Positions 32,401 to 42,636 are shown, counted from the stretch's first letter. The stretch: 52,195 bases of DNA from JAVBNF01 sp031551725 (GCA_031551725.1 JAVBNF010000006.1:1-52195), one strand, 5' to 3'. Notes: a model not told the origin generated them from the sequence alone. Program-made: numbers and translations.

Positions 32401-32861
32401 GAATATCGCAACCCAAATTCCAATATGTTTTTTGGAACGTCGGAAAATACGATGCAGAACTGATTGTTCAGAATGCCGATTGTCAGTTGTCGAAAACCAA
32501 GCAGATTCTAATTTCCCAGTTGAAAACTCCGAACAAGGATACTTTAAGAGAAGACACAATACCTAAAGAAGAAATTGTTTTCAGTAAGTATTCCGGTGAT
32601 ATGGCAAATATTTTATCAGCAAAAGCAATACCTAATCCGTCTTCCGGACAATTTGACTTAGCGGTAGTTCTGAGACAAGCATCCAAAATCACAGCGAAAC
32701 TCTATAATCTTTCAGGAGAAGAATTAAGATCTATACTTATTCCCAAGCAAAAAGAATATCTGAATGTAAACTGCGATTTTCGACAGTTGCAATCGGGTGT
32801 ATATTTCTTAAAATTGAACGATGGGAAGGGTGAGAAAACTGTAAAAATAATTATTCATTAA
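29469..32861 (+). CDS. PKD-domain protein with type IX secretion C-terminal sorting domain
   Basis: A 1130-residue exported protein. A signal peptide ends in CAQ; residues 20-150 are a beta-rich region (NPDAELYINGSIINAQ). At least two PKD-like domains follow: TYNYDGAFNVSLSVENQYG after a YTWNLGDD segment near 440-485, and YEWDFGDGTRG with ATYSVTLRAFD near 600-640. Further Ig-like repeats contain YLWNNGTTDRTLQI and YVWNTGD. The last 75 residues (AIPNPSSGQFDLAV, KLYNLSGEEL, GVYFLKLNDGKGEKTVKIII) are a type A sorting domain, so it should be exported by the type IX system and anchored on the surface. It is 4 bp from the previous gene. Confidence 0.9.
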   Translation: MRRLIFYMMLLLFCNIRTCAQLGFQGVYNGKNTTIVVNPDAELYINGSIINAQASDLNIANFGVITLKDSVVNLAGTLFNESSSAFVNGKITSLGTVHFINEKPQYICNKGEKILFADLKVADTTVLLSDIHVSGNLILNNRAKTKIILNNQNLRMYDRDDPMDLLISGRIVGEDENHYIADVGTGSIRMIKRYGFSSNIGIVALQDIGLEAAANNATAYIKANRLHQPINSVASGSIAKYYEILNKAGDFDRFSMQYFTHDLLPKHGNPASFQIFYADTANTFIWTKINAVSENSQVKILNPFQDGEKPQLYTIAEDCSLIGLNLGMDVEVCRGKEISINPQWDSLEPLHYYYVWNSDTNQIEGKNISHLKTFIAEKDTIIYLKAVDNHACEAYDTMRIVVRDNPYVKIKNIPKEEKLQCITHEWAFSVDSIENNVLYTWNLGDDTIQKGKEIQHTYNYDGAFNVSLSVENQYGCENMDSIRIIVEAMPVPHFIMKNLAEKRIRFTDSTQFFTPENNQTWKILSTTYFLSSTITVDFPDFGEYPLILTTWGERCTTSITQNINVLPKGRIEFQIDSSAFCSENSLQFRNTSVCNWGAVQYEWDFGDGTRGVDTNPVKIYHNDETATYSVTLRAFDPENGWNKEFSKQIIIHRLPYIGFGDSIITCENKWILRPVEPGLKYRWNDVSIADSLLVAQDGRYSLQLTDVHGCVSYEEVRIKLEAPMDPTIDTVSACGNLLLDAGNPNSIYLWNNGTTDRTLQINQSGTYQVNIAQYNGCKPSKIIHVTIYPLPYAKIQVSDILCDGDTISLMTVEESERLYVWNTGDTNASICITQQNMYCVTAIDTQTECRTSDSAFIIKHEKPKIDLGSDRNICIGQEHFLKIDEYPYASSIVWWDQNGFSQEGREYMLNDTGTYFVELYLSNGCSASDHIHFIQYVDPLTVDFLVASDAFVGDTLCFIDLSYPDPTIWNWNLSSGFRISQPKFQYVFWNVGKYDAELIVQNADCQLSKTKQILISQLKTPNKDTLREDTIPKEEIVFSKYSGDMANILSAKAIPNPSSGQFDLAVVLRQASKITAKLYNLSGEELRSILIPKQKEYLNVNCDFRQLQSGVYFLKLNDGKGEKTVKIIIH

Positions 32862-32872
32862 TAATAATTCAA

Positions 32873-35800
32873 ATGAAAAAGAAAATTTGCCTGCTGTTTT
32901 TTGCAATATATTTATTGAATACTTCGCTTGAAGCGCAAATCAAATACCCTGTCACAGTGAGCGGCTTTCAAGTACAACCTCATTTGTATTTGGATGATTA
33001 TGTCGCTGCTGGAATTCGTAATATGTCTGCAAATATTGTACTGAATGACAAATCTGAACTTGCTGGAAGGAGGGTGTTTTTGAGATTTGAAGTAGCAAGT
33101 GATTTAGTAAAAATACAATCATCGGATAATGCTTCTAACTCCTTGAAAACGCTGTTCCCGAATGATATTCAGAGTGTGTTTGGGGAAGATTTTTTGCCAT
33201 GGTTTAATCCAAGAACGTTGAATGTACAGGGTGTTTATTATAAAGACTCGGAAAACCGAATTCGATTGCCTGATGGATTTTATCAGTTTACTCTTGAAGT
33301 ATGTGATGCGCGGAGCGGTCAGCCCATATCAAATAAAGCGGTTTCTGTCGCACATATAGAACAATACGAGCCACCTGTGATTCTTTTTCCAAATCCGAAA
33401 GCAGTCGATAAATCGGAAGTTGTGATTAATCCACAGCTTCAAACAATTGCGTTTCGATGGCAGCCAGCTTCTGCAAACATAAATTCGGAAAATACGGAAT
33501 ACTTCATTGAACTTTGTGAAATTTTCGATGGTGAAATAAATCCTAAAAATGCTATTGATAATCAAAGTGTCCGTCAGATTTTTAAGTCCGAAGCATTGTC
33601 TTCTTTGAGTTATATTTTTACTCCAAATGATTATCCTCTGGATGTCGGAAAAGTTTATGCGTTTCGTGTGATTGCGAAAGACAAACGAGGTCGCGAAATG
33701 TTTAAAAACAATGGAATCAGCGAAACTGCTATTTTTTATTATGGGTATCCTCAAAACGGGAAAATACCTCTTTTATATCCCGAAAACAATACAACCTTTG
33801 CCTATCGCTCATTTACAGAATTGCAATGGGGGATACCTGATAATTTAACAAACAATCAAAATATACGATATGAATTAAAAATTGTGGATATAACAGAAAT
33901 AGGAATGCAGGTGGATTTGGAATCTGCGGTGGCTTGGGTGGATTACACAACATCTGAAACGAGGAACATCCAAAGCAATCGCTATGAAATCAATCGACAT
34001 ATGCAGAGTGCTGCGCAATATGCATGGCAGGTTAAGGCGTATTCAGGTAACCAACAAATTGCAAAAAGCGAAGTGCAGACATTTTTCGGACCGCCTGCCA
34101 TTCCTTATTTCTATGCCGGAAATCATAAAATAAATGTCTTGCAAACATTTAATAGTGATTTTGAACACCTTTCTGGTGAAGGGGAAGTTAAAATTACTGA
34201 AAGTGGAATTATTCAAAAAGTAAGATTTGAAGACATAAACATTAATAACAACACAGGAATTCCCAGATTGCAAAAGGGAAACATTGTAAATAAATTAACA
34301 ACTTTTAATAAAATCGAAATATCTCCTACTGTTGAAGCAAACGGGAATGCCGAATTTCTTGTGGACAGCTTTCAACTTAATCCGGAAGGATTGTTTTTAA
34401 AAGGAAAAATGCAATGGGTGTTTCCATTTCCCGTGAAAGACCAAAGTAAAGCGATATTAAATACGATTTATGAATGGCATAATTACAATAATTTTTCAAT
34501 TACTACATCCACTCAATTTGAAACAGATATCGATTTAATACTAAAGGATATCCCCAATTTTATTATACATCTCAATCCTTCTTCGGAAGCTCGGATATAC
34601 GAGAAAACATATACGTTATCGCTAAATGGAAGTGTTGAAACATCTAATTTGAAATCTTCTGAAAACAAAAATTATCAGTTTTATTTTAAAGAGCTTGAAC
34701 AGCTTTTTTATAATGAAGTAAAATCGGAAAATACAAAAAATCAAATCTCGATTATCCCACAAAATACAAAAATATATTTGCAGCCTGTGGTATGGACTTT
34801 TGATTTAAATAATGAGCTTTCGGCAGAAAAATTAATTAATCAACCTCAATGGAAAGGTATTTACATTAATGAGTTCAACTTGATTTGTCCTGAAAATATG
34901 GATGTACTTCAGCAATTGAAATTGTCGAAAGAAATCGTTGTAAAAGCATTGTCGGCAGAAGATTCCGTGCTTTGTTTTATAGATGATTTGGGGATGTTTA
35001 TGAATTATAAAAAGAATTTCGTTTCTTCTGATAGCTCAATATTCAATACATTCCCGGCTTTTTTGTCGGAAATGAAATTGGGTATTCAAAATAACACTTT
35101 GAAAGAGGGATACTTGAAAGGGCGTATGTATATTCCGGTGATTAGCGAAAATAAAACTTTTTCATGGACAATACCCATTTCCTCCATAGGCTTGCAGTCC
35201 GGTTATATTGATGAAAACATGCAGGGATATCGCTTTCCATTTAATATCAATGGCGGTGAACAGCAGCTATGGATAACTGTTCATCGGGCCGTTTTTGAAC
35301 AGCGGCAGCACTTGAATATAGATATTGATATCGAGTGGCCGCACCTTGGATTAACATTTTCCGGTCTTCCGAACTTTAGGATATGGGGAAATTATGACAT
35401 TGGCTTTGTTGAACGCAATGGCACAATTCCATTAAACGAACAGAAACAAGCGACTTTGAATGACTATGAGATCAATATTGAAAGCATTGGTTGCGGACGA
35501 CAAGCCAATATGTATGCATTCGGACTTTCTGCGTCAATGGTAATGGGAGACGACATCGCGGGTGCAAACGGTCCCGTAAAAAGCAATTTTTATAGTATTG
35601 CGGAAAATAAACTACTTTCAGGAACATGGCAGAAATCTGAAAATATATATCAAAATCCCTTATTGCAGGAAAAAGGAAGCTCTGCTATAACTGGAAGTGA
35701 AATTGGGAAACAGACAAATGAAATTACAGAAGAAGACATTTACTACGAACAGATCAATCAATATTACGACGCTGTTGGAAATGCTTATTTGCAAATTTCA

Positions 35801-38047
35801 GACATGGTTTCATCCATAAATATAGACAGTTTGAATCATGTAACATCGCAAATGGTATCCGATGCACAACAATTGCAACAAGATTTTTTAGCGGAGCTGC
35901 CCCCGATGTTTGACCCTAAAACTCTATCGGCAAAAGACCTATCGATCCTTTTGGTGATTATTTATGATCAATTGGATGACGACCAACAACAAATGGTCGA
36001 ACAATTCAAAAAAAGCATTGATATTGCCATGCAGCTCAAAGAAGAAACAGAAAGCGTAGAGAAACAATTGCAAGAATTTAAACAATATCTGGTCGATGTT
36101 ATTTATGCATGCTATGATGTGCAAAAAAGAAATTATATGAAGATTGTTCGCGAGAAAGCAAACAACATAAAAGCAATTGCAAATGGTGGTGTAAATAAAG
36201 CGGAAGAAGTTGCAGTTAAATTAATCAACGGATTATTAAAAGAACCATTGGAAGGGCTGAGGGGAATAGCCGTGAATACAGCGGAAAAATGTCCGCCGAA
36301 AATGCAGGCATCCATAACTGTGAATAAAATAATGGATAGTATTTCAAGAGAATTACAAAGAGAAATAGCTGTTTCAACACATGCATCAATAGAAAAAAAC
36401 ATAAATCCGCAAATTAATTTTGTATTTGATACACTGATAATTTTGTCCATGGATCAAGCAATAGATATAATGATAAAAAGCCAAATAGATGCTTTGATTA
36501 ATGAGCAAAATCCGATAAGCTCATTTACACTGATCCCAACGCTGCTTAAAGATACTTTGGAGAATCGATTGCAAAAGATTCAATCGATGTTTAGTTTAGG
36601 AAATTTGACAATAACCTTGGAAAATGTGGTGAAAGATGCAATACGTGAAATTCAGTGGGAAGATATCGGCAATAAAGCAATAGAAAGTTTACTTGGTGAA
36701 ACCTTCACAGCATATACCGATCGGAAGGCCGAAGAAGCATATAACAAATTAATTACAGATGTATTTGGTGAAGAAAGTATTGCTGGACAAATTTTAGCCG
36801 ATATTCCCATTAATTTCAACAATATTGCCGATAATTTAATTCAAGGGCGTATAGATAAAATAATTGTCTTTGCACCTGTGATGATCACTGTAAAATCAAA
36901 AGTCGCCAATTTTACCGGCTATGCAAATTTTGTGAAAGACGATCCTAAATGGGGAAATGTCTGGATGGCAACCCTTCAAGCAAAAATAAAAATTAGTCCC
37001 GAATTTTCGGTTAACGCTACTTTTATTAATGGAAACTCTCCCGAAAATGACTACAAATATTGGTTTTTAGATATTGGAGCGCATAATCTGAATATCCCTG
37101 TTGGAGCAACGGGATTGGCTTTGGAGGGGGCTTCCGGACGCGTTTACCATCACATGTCGCGACCGCCAGAAGCAACGCAACAATTTGATAATAAAATAGA
37201 CACTGAAAAAATTGTTTATACCCCCGATTCTCATACCGAATACGGCGTTGGTCTTATAGCTTATTTCTACGACAATGCGCATAAGGGTGATATCATTTTA
37301 TTCGATTGTGGCTTAGAAATAGCTTTTGCAGACAAAGATTTCTCAATGACTATGAATGGAAATATTTATGTTGCGAATAAAATTGAGAAAAACCAAAAAG
37401 AGAGTAGCTTGATTGTTGGAACAGGATATTTGCAGTTTAGTTCATCCGAAAAAACATTTATCGGGAAGTTTACCGCAAATGTAAATGCCGGTGTCATTTG
37501 CGCAGGAGGTGAGATGGGCATGCTTTTTTCTCCCGACCAATGGGAGGTTTATATGGGAAAGCATAATAATCCACTTTATGTCAGTTTGCTTTGCGCGAAA
37601 AATCCCCAATTCTACGGCTGGTTTGAAATCAACCAAAGCTATGTAGATCTCGGACTAAAAACGCAACTGGACTTGGATTTAACATCCCCATGGATTGGCG
37701 GTAAAAAACTTAGCGCTCGGGCTTGGGCGCGATTTATGTTTGAATTTGGCGCTGATGCAAAAGTCTCATGGAAACCCATTCATGTCAATAGGGCACATGT
37801 GTACACTCAATTGTATGCTGGGGTAGGAATTGATTATGTACTTTTAGGTGTGGATGGAAGTTTTACGGTAGCAGCCATTTATCTCTCAGGAGACCTGTTG
37901 TTTACTTCCGAATCTGTAAATCTGCCGGCCACGGATACCTCCCCGGCAATCAAAGCTGGAACCTATATATCCGGTAAATTGCATGGCGAGGTGACCGTCC
38001 TTGGTTGTGATTTTGGATTTAACATGGAAACAACCGTCAAAGTTTAG
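32873..38047 (+). CDS. giant exported protein, TANFOR-like N-terminal region
   Basis: A 1724-residue protein with signal peptide (ICLLFFAIYLLNTSLEAQ). The first 450 residues match by eye a Bacteroidota family I recall as TANFOR or fibronectin-III-like: YLDDYVAAGIRNMSANIVLND, LPDGFYQFTLEVCDARSGQ, YAFRVIAKDKRGREMFKNNG, YELKIVDI, YAWQVKAYSG. Residues 450-950 are beta-rich. About 980-1350 is a long helical, Gln/Glu/Lys-rich, probably coiled-coil stretch. The last 350 residues return to beta structure, with repeated strand patterns up to GVDGSFTVAAIYLSGDLLF. No sorting domain is visible at the end. Role unknown; probably a structural surface or cell-envelope protein working with the two genes before it. 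Confidence 0.85.
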   Translation: MKKKICLLFFAIYLLNTSLEAQIKYPVTVSGFQVQPHLYLDDYVAAGIRNMSANIVLNDKSELAGRRVFLRFEVASDLVKIQSSDNASNSLKTLFPNDIQSVFGEDFLPWFNPRTLNVQGVYYKDSENRIRLPDGFYQFTLEVCDARSGQPISNKAVSVAHIEQYEPPVILFPNPKAVDKSEVVINPQLQTIAFRWQPASANINSENTEYFIELCEIFDGEINPKNAIDNQSVRQIFKSEALSSLSYIFTPNDYPLDVGKVYAFRVIAKDKRGREMFKNNGISETAIFYYGYPQNGKIPLLYPENNTTFAYRSFTELQWGIPDNLTNNQNIRYELKIVDITEIGMQVDLESAVAWVDYTTSETRNIQSNRYEINRHMQSAAQYAWQVKAYSGNQQIAKSEVQTFFGPPAIPYFYAGNHKINVLQTFNSDFEHLSGEGEVKITESGIIQKVRFEDININNNTGIPRLQKGNIVNKLTTFNKIEISPTVEANGNAEFLVDSFQLNPEGLFLKGKMQWVFPFPVKDQSKAILNTIYEWHNYNNFSITTSTQFETDIDLILKDIPNFIIHLNPSSEARIYEKTYTLSLNGSVETSNLKSSENKNYQFYFKELEQLFYNEVKSENTKNQISIIPQNTKIYLQPVVWTFDLNNELSAEKLINQPQWKGIYINEFNLICPENMDVLQQLKLSKEIVVKALSAEDSVLCFIDDLGMFMNYKKNFVSSDSSIFNTFPAFLSEMKLGIQNNTLKEGYLKGRMYIPVISENKTFSWTIPISSIGLQSGYIDENMQGYRFPFNINGGEQQLWITVHRAVFEQRQHLNIDIDIEWPHLGLTFSGLPNFRIWGNYDIGFVERNGTIPLNEQKQATLNDYEINIESIGCGRQANMYAFGLSASMVMGDDIAGANGPVKSNFYSIAENKLLSGTWQKSENIYQNPLLQEKGSSAITGSEIGKQTNEITEEDIYYEQINQYYDAVGNAYLQISDMVSSINIDSLNHVTSQMVSDAQQLQQDFLAELPPMFDPKTLSAKDLSILLVIIYDQLDDDQQQMVEQFKKSIDIAMQLKEETESVEKQLQEFKQYLVDVIYACYDVQKRNYMKIVREKANNIKAIANGGVNKAEEVAVKLINGLLKEPLEGLRGIAVNTAEKCPPKMQASITVNKIMDSISRELQREIAVSTHASIEKNINPQINFVFDTLIILSMDQAIDIMIKSQIDALINEQNPISSFTLIPTLLKDTLENRLQKIQSMFSLGNLTITLENVVKDAIREIQWEDIGNKAIESLLGETFTAYTDRKAEEAYNKLITDVFGEESIAGQILADIPINFNNIADNLIQGRIDKIIVFAPVMITVKSKVANFTGYANFVKDDPKWGNVWMATLQAKIKISPEFSVNATFINGNSPENDYKYWFLDIGAHNLNIPVGATGLALEGASGRVYHHMSRPPEATQQFDNKIDTEKIVYTPDSHTEYGVGLIAYFYDNAHKGDIILFDCGLEIAFADKDFSMTMNGNIYVANKIEKNQKESSLIVGTGYLQFSSSEKTFIGKFTANVNAGVICAGGEMGMLFSPDQWEVYMGKHNNPLYVSLLCAKNPQFYGWFEINQSYVDLGLKTQLDLDLTSPWIGGKKLSARAWARFMFEFGADAKVSWKPIHVNRAHVYTQLYAGVGIDYVLLGVDGSFTVAAIYLSGDLLFTSESVNLPATDTSPAIKAGTYISGKLHGEVTVLGCDFGFNMETTVKV

Positions 38048-38106
38048 CCATTTTTTTGCGAAAAATGAAAAAAAATAAAATATTTTGCAAAAAAAATAAA
38101 AAATAC

Positions 38107-38137
38107 TTGCATTATTGAAAAAAAATCACTAATTTTG
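38107..38137 (+). promoter_or_regulatory. promoter of the tRNA-tuf operon
   Basis: TTG (38107-38109), 20 bp, TAATTTTG (38130-38137), about 20 bp before the first tRNA. The surrounding A-tracts could add to its strength. Confidence 0.75.
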
Positions 38138-38161
38138 CAGTCCTTTTTGTGAAAAAGGCAT

Positions 38162-38235
38162 GCCGATGTAGCTCAGTTGGCCAGAGCAGCTGATTTGTAA
38201 TCAGCTGGTCGGGGGTTCGAATCCCTCCATCGGCT
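38162..38235 (+). tRNA. tRNA-Thr (anticodon TGT)
   Basis: Acceptor arms GCCGATG and CATCGGC pair perfectly; the anticodon loop is TTTGTAA and the T-loop TTCGAAT. CCA is not encoded. First of four tRNAs ahead of tuf. Confidence 0.97.
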
Positions 38236-38283
38236 CGAAAAGTTCATTAAATAACGATTGCTTGAACACAATCGCAACGTTTT

Positions 38284-38365
38284 GGGGGAATACCAGAGTG
38301 GCCAAATGGGACAGACTGTAAATCTGTTGGCTTCGCCTTCGGTGGTTCGAATCCACCTTCCCCCA
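38284..38365 (+). tRNA. tRNA-Tyr (anticodon GTA)
   Basis: A class II tRNA with a long variable arm. Acceptor GGGGGAA pairs with TTCCCCC and the anticodon loop is CTGTAAA. CCA is not encoded. Confidence 0.97.
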
Positions 38366-38379
38366 CATTTTAAATCTAA

Positions 38380-38452
38380 GCGGGAATAGCTCATTTGGTA
38401 GAGCGATAGCCTTCCAAGCTATAGGTGGCGGGTTCGAGCCCCGTTTCCCGCT
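38380..38452 (+). tRNA. tRNA-Gly (anticodon TCC)
   Basis: Acceptor GCGGGAA pairs with TTCCCGC, the anticodon loop is CTTCCAA, and the T-arm is GCGGGTTCGAGCCCCGT. Confidence 0.97.
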
Positions 38453-38474
38453 CATTTTATCGAAAAAAAACGTT

Positions 38475-38546
<72 letters not shown>

Positions 38547-38602
38547 CAATTTTTGTATTTTATGTAATTCATGTTCTGTAACCTTTAAAAATTAGAAACA
38601 AT

Positions 38603-39790
<1,188 letters not shown>

Positions 39791-39823
39791 TTTGCTTAAC
39801 CGCAATTAAATAACTACACCCCG

Positions 39824-39851
39824 AAAGTAGAACCCGAAAGAGTTCTACTTT
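39824..39851 (+). terminator. hairpin between tuf and tRNA-Trp
   Basis: AAAGTAGAAC (39824-39833) and GTTCTACTTT (39842-39851) pair perfectly, followed by TTGGG. With only five T it is probably a partial terminator or processing site. Confidence 0.6.
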
Positions 39852-39863
39852 TTGGGTGTCCAA

Positions 39864-39934
39864 AGGAGTGTAGTTCAAGGGCAGAATAGCGGTCTCCAAA
39901 ACCGTTGATGGGAGTTCGAATCTCTCCACTCCTG
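39864..39934 (+). tRNA. tRNA-Trp (anticodon CCA)
   Basis: Acceptor AGGAGTG pairs with CACTCCT, the anticodon loop is TCTCCAAA-like with CCA, and the T-loop is TTCGAAT. It lies between tuf and secE, the conserved bacterial position. Confidence 0.96.
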
Positions 39935-39956
39935 CTAAAAGCTAAAAATAAAAGAC

Positions 39957-40178
39957 ATGTCAAACAAAATTGTAAACTACGTAAAAGAAAGCTACGATGA
40001 GCTTATGCACAAAGTAACGTGGCCTACAATGGCAGAACTGCAAAACAGCGCCATGGTAGTGTTCGTGGCTGCGTTGATTATTGCCCTCGTGGTATTTGTA
40101 ATGGATATGGCCGTTGGCGTACATCCGAGTTTGGCATGGAAAGGAATCCTCGGATTCTTATATAGCTTTGCTAACTAA
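39957..40178 (+). CDS. secE: preprotein translocase subunit SecE
   Basis: A 73-residue single-span SecE, part of the SecYEG channel. The amphipathic KESYDELMHKVTWPT segment is the diagnostic cytoplasmic helix, followed by one transmembrane helix (AMVVFVAALIIALVVFVMDM). The short one-span form is standard outside the enterobacteria. It starts the secE-nusG-ribosomal protein run, just after tRNA-Trp. Confidence 0.97.
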   Translation: MSNKIVNYVKESYDELMHKVTWPTMAELQNSAMVVFVAALIIALVVFVMDMAVGVHPSLAWKGILGFLYSFAN

Positions 40179-40301
40179 AAAACACTGCTAACGCCGGGGA
40201 ATTGCTTCCACTCGTAAACAGCTTCCATGTTTACACCCCAATCATCACGGCGCGAACAGTTTCAGATAATATTTTTTAACTCAGTTTATTCTAAAAGGAA
40301 G

Positions 40302-40847
40302 ATGAGCGAACAGCAAATTAAAAATTGGTACGTCGTCCGCGCAATTAGCGGAAAGGAAAAGAAAGTTAAGGAATACCTTGACAGCGAAATCAACCGTTTG
40401 AATTTGCAAGAGTACATCCCTCAAGTGCTGATTCCAACCGAAAAGGTTTATTCAATTCGCAGAGGCAAACGCGTTAGCTTAGAAAAAACGTATTTGCCTG
40501 GCTATGTTTTGATCGAAGCCGTTTTAACTGGAGAAATTCCGCACATCATTCGCAACACTCCGAACGTATTGGGATTTTTAGGTGCACAAGGTGAACCCGT
40601 TCCCATGCGTCCCGCCGAAGTGAACAGAATTCTTGGTAAAATGGACGAACTGTCCGATCAAGCCGAAGAAATCCTCGAACCGTTTATCGTGGGTGAACCT
40701 GTGAAGGTCATCGACGGACCGTTTAACAACTTCTCGGGAGTTATCGAAGAGGTGAACAATGAAAAGAAAAAACTGAAAGTGATGGTCAAAATCTTCGGTC
40801 GTAAAACACCGCTTGAATTGAACTTCGTACAAGTTGAAAAAGAGTAG
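40302..40847 (+). CDS. nusG: transcription termination/antitermination protein NusG
   Basis: A 181-residue RNA-polymerase-associated factor that couples transcription to translation or Rho. The N-terminal NGN domain begins KNWYVVRAISGKEKKVKEYL and has YLPGYVLIEA and IIRNTPNVLGFLG. The C-terminal KOW domain has VGEPVKVIDGPFNNFSGVIEEV. The start was chosen because AAAAGGAAG lies just upstream, a rare good ribosome-binding site in this window; the frame opens earlier at 40227 without family similarity. Confidence 0.97.
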   Translation: MSEQQIKNWYVVRAISGKEKKVKEYLDSEINRLNLQEYIPQVLIPTEKVYSIRRGKRVSLEKTYLPGYVLIEAVLTGEIPHIIRNTPNVLGFLGAQGEPVPMRPAEVNRILGKMDELSDQAEEILEPFIVGEPVKVIDGPFNNFSGVIEEVNNEKKKLKVMVKIFGRKTPLELNFVQVEKE

Positions 40848-40927
40848 TCCGTTACGGGAATACAATCTGAAAAATGAAGCATCTTCGGATGCGGTCTTTA
40901 TTTAACCAAGAAAAAAAGTTTAAAAAA

Positions 40928-41368
40928 ATGGCAAAACAAATTAGCGCGTTAATCAAGTTACAGATTAAAGGTGGCGCTGCCAACCCTTCACCTCCGGTAG
41001 GTCCGGCATTGGGTGCTAAAGGGGTTAACATTATGGAGTTTTGCAAACAGTTTAACGCTCGTACGCAAGATATGGCCGGAAAAGTATGTCCGGTTATCAT
41101 CACGGTGTTCGCCGATAAATCGTTTGAATTCGTAGTGAAAACACCTCCGGTAGCAGTTCAATTAATGGAAGTTACCAAGGCGAAAAAAGGGTCTGCAGAA
41201 CCTAATCGCAACAAAATTGCAAACGTTACTTGGGATCAAGTACGTGTTATCGCTGAAGCTAAAATGCCCGACTTAAACTGTTTCACTATCGAATCAGCAA
41301 TGAAAATGGTAGCCGGAACAGCTCGTAGTATGGGTATTAAAGTGGAAGGTGGAAACGCTCCCGCGTAA
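40928..41368 (+). CDS. rplK: 50S ribosomal protein L11
   Basis: A 146-residue protein of the GTPase-associated centre, binding 23S rRNA and L10. MAKQISALIKLQIKGGAANP, PPVGPALGAKGVNIMEFCKQF and ARSMGIKVEG are conserved. An earlier in-frame ATG at 40874 adds 18 non-conserved residues and is rejected. Confidence 0.98.
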   Translation: MAKQISALIKLQIKGGAANPSPPVGPALGAKGVNIMEFCKQFNARTQDMAGKVCPVIITVFADKSFEFVVKTPPVAVQLMEVTKAKKGSAEPNRNKIANVTWDQVRVIAEAKMPDLNCFTIESAMKMVAGTARSMGIKVEGGNAPA

Positions 41369-41377
41369 TGCTTGTAA

Positions 41378-41397
41378 AGACAAGGCGTGCCTTGTCT
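41378..41397. repeat. REP-like palindrome between rplK and rplA
   Basis: AGACAAGGC, GT, GCCTTGTCT: nine complementary bases on each side. It resembles the GAGACAAGGC family of dispersed palindromes and the one at 16381. The gap between rplK and rplA is only 58 bp. Confidence 0.75.
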
Positions 41398-41426
41398 CGA
41401 ATAAATAAAACAAACAACAACAATCA

Positions 41427-42119
41427 ATGGCACAAATATCAAAAAGAAGAAAAGAAGCTTTAGCCAAATTTGACAAGGATAAAGTGTACTCTTTGCAAGA
41501 AGCTGTGAAGATTGTGAAAGAAATCACTTACACCAAATTCGATGCTTCTATCGATGTTGATGTACGCTTGGGCGTAGATCCGCGTAAAGCAAATCAAATG
41601 GTGCGTGGTACTGTCGCTCTTCCACACGGAACTGGTAAAACTGTTCGCGTTCTTGTACTTTGTACTCCTGACAAAATTGAGGAAGCTAAAGCAGCCGGAG
41701 CCGATTACTACGGTCTCGATGAATACGTAGACAAAATCAAAGGCGGTTGGACGGACGTTGACGTTGTTATCACCATGCCTAGCGTTATGCCTAAAGTAGG
41801 TGCATTGGGTAAAATCTTAGGTCCTCGCGGACTTATGCCCAACCCCAAAACAGGGACTGTGACGATGGAAATCGGAAAAGCAGTAGAAGACGTTAAAGCC
41901 GGTAAGATTGACTTCAAAGTTGACAAGTTCGGTATCATCCACACTTCTGTAGCTCGTAATTCGTTCGATGCTCAAAAAATTGTGGATAATGCGCACGAAG
42001 TTCTTTCAACAATCGTTAAACTCAAACCGTCTGCAGCGAAAGGTACTTACGTTAAAAGTATCTATCTCTCCAGCACCATGAGTCCCGGTATCAAAGTGGA
42101 TCCAAAATCCATTAACTAA
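41427..42119 (+). CDS. rplA: 50S ribosomal protein L1
   Basis: A 230-residue protein of the L1 stalk, binding 23S rRNA near the tRNA exit site; in many bacteria it also represses its own operon. RLGVDPRKANQMVRGTVALPHGTGK and ILGPRGLMPNPKTGTV are diagnostic. Length and order after rplK are canonical. Confidence 0.98.
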   Translation: MAQISKRRKEALAKFDKDKVYSLQEAVKIVKEITYTKFDASIDVDVRLGVDPRKANQMVRGTVALPHGTGKTVRVLVLCTPDKIEEAKAAGADYYGLDEYVDKIKGGWTDVDVVITMPSVMPKVGALGKILGPRGLMPNPKTGTVTMEIGKAVEDVKAGKIDFKVDKFGIIHTSVARNSFDAQKIVDNAHEVLSTIVKLKPSAAKGTYVKSIYLSSTMSPGIKVDPKSIN

Positions 42120-42138
42120 CAAAATTAAAAACTAAGGT

Positions 42139-42636
42139 ATGAACAAAGATCAAAAAGCGCAAGTAATTGAGAACGTCGTTAAGGAAATTACTTCGAAAGC
42201 GCACTTGTACATCACTGATACAACAGGGTTGGATGCAGAAGGTACAAGCAAGCTCAGAAGAATGTGTTTCCGTCGCGATGTGAAACTCTTGGTTGTGAAA
42301 AATACCTTGTTGAAAAAAGCTTTAGAACAAACGGGTACTGACTATTCGGAATTGTTTCCTGCATTAAAAGGAACGTCGGCAATCATGCTTTCCGATATCA
42401 ACAGCGCCCCGGCCAAAATTATCAAAGAGTTTAGAGGTAATGGAGATAAACCTGTATTGAAAGGTGCTTTCGTTGAAGAGTCTTTCTATTTAGGCGATGC
42501 TCAGCTTCAAACACTCGTGGCTATCAAGTCTAAAAACGAGCTTATCGGAGATATTATCGGAATGTTGCAATCACCACTTTCAGGTATCCTTAGCGGCTTA
42601 GAAGCACGCGCGGAAAAAGAAGAAGCGGCTGCATAA
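42139..42636 (+). CDS. rplJ: 50S ribosomal protein L10
   Basis: A 165-residue protein forming the base of the L7/L12 stalk. Family features are YITDTTGLDAEGTSKLRR, LLVVKNTLLKKAL, FPALKGTSAIM and a C-terminal helix that binds L7/L12 dimers (LSGILSGLEARAEKEE). It lies 19 bp after rplA and 85 bp before rplL; a small GAGAG/CTCTC hairpin lies in the latter gap (42663-42677). Confidence 0.98.
   Translation: MNKDQKAQVIENVVKEITSKAHLYITDTTGLDAEGTSKLRRMCFRRDVKLLVVKNTLLKKALEQTGTDYSELFPALKGTSAIMLSDINSAPAKIIKEFRGNGDKPVLKGAFVEESFYLGDAQLQTLVAIKSKNELIGDIIGMLQSPLSGILSGLEARAEKEEAAA

Noticed and set aside
40227..40301. Upstream extension of nusG
   Set aside because: No conservation; a clear AAAAGGAAG precedes the inner ATG.
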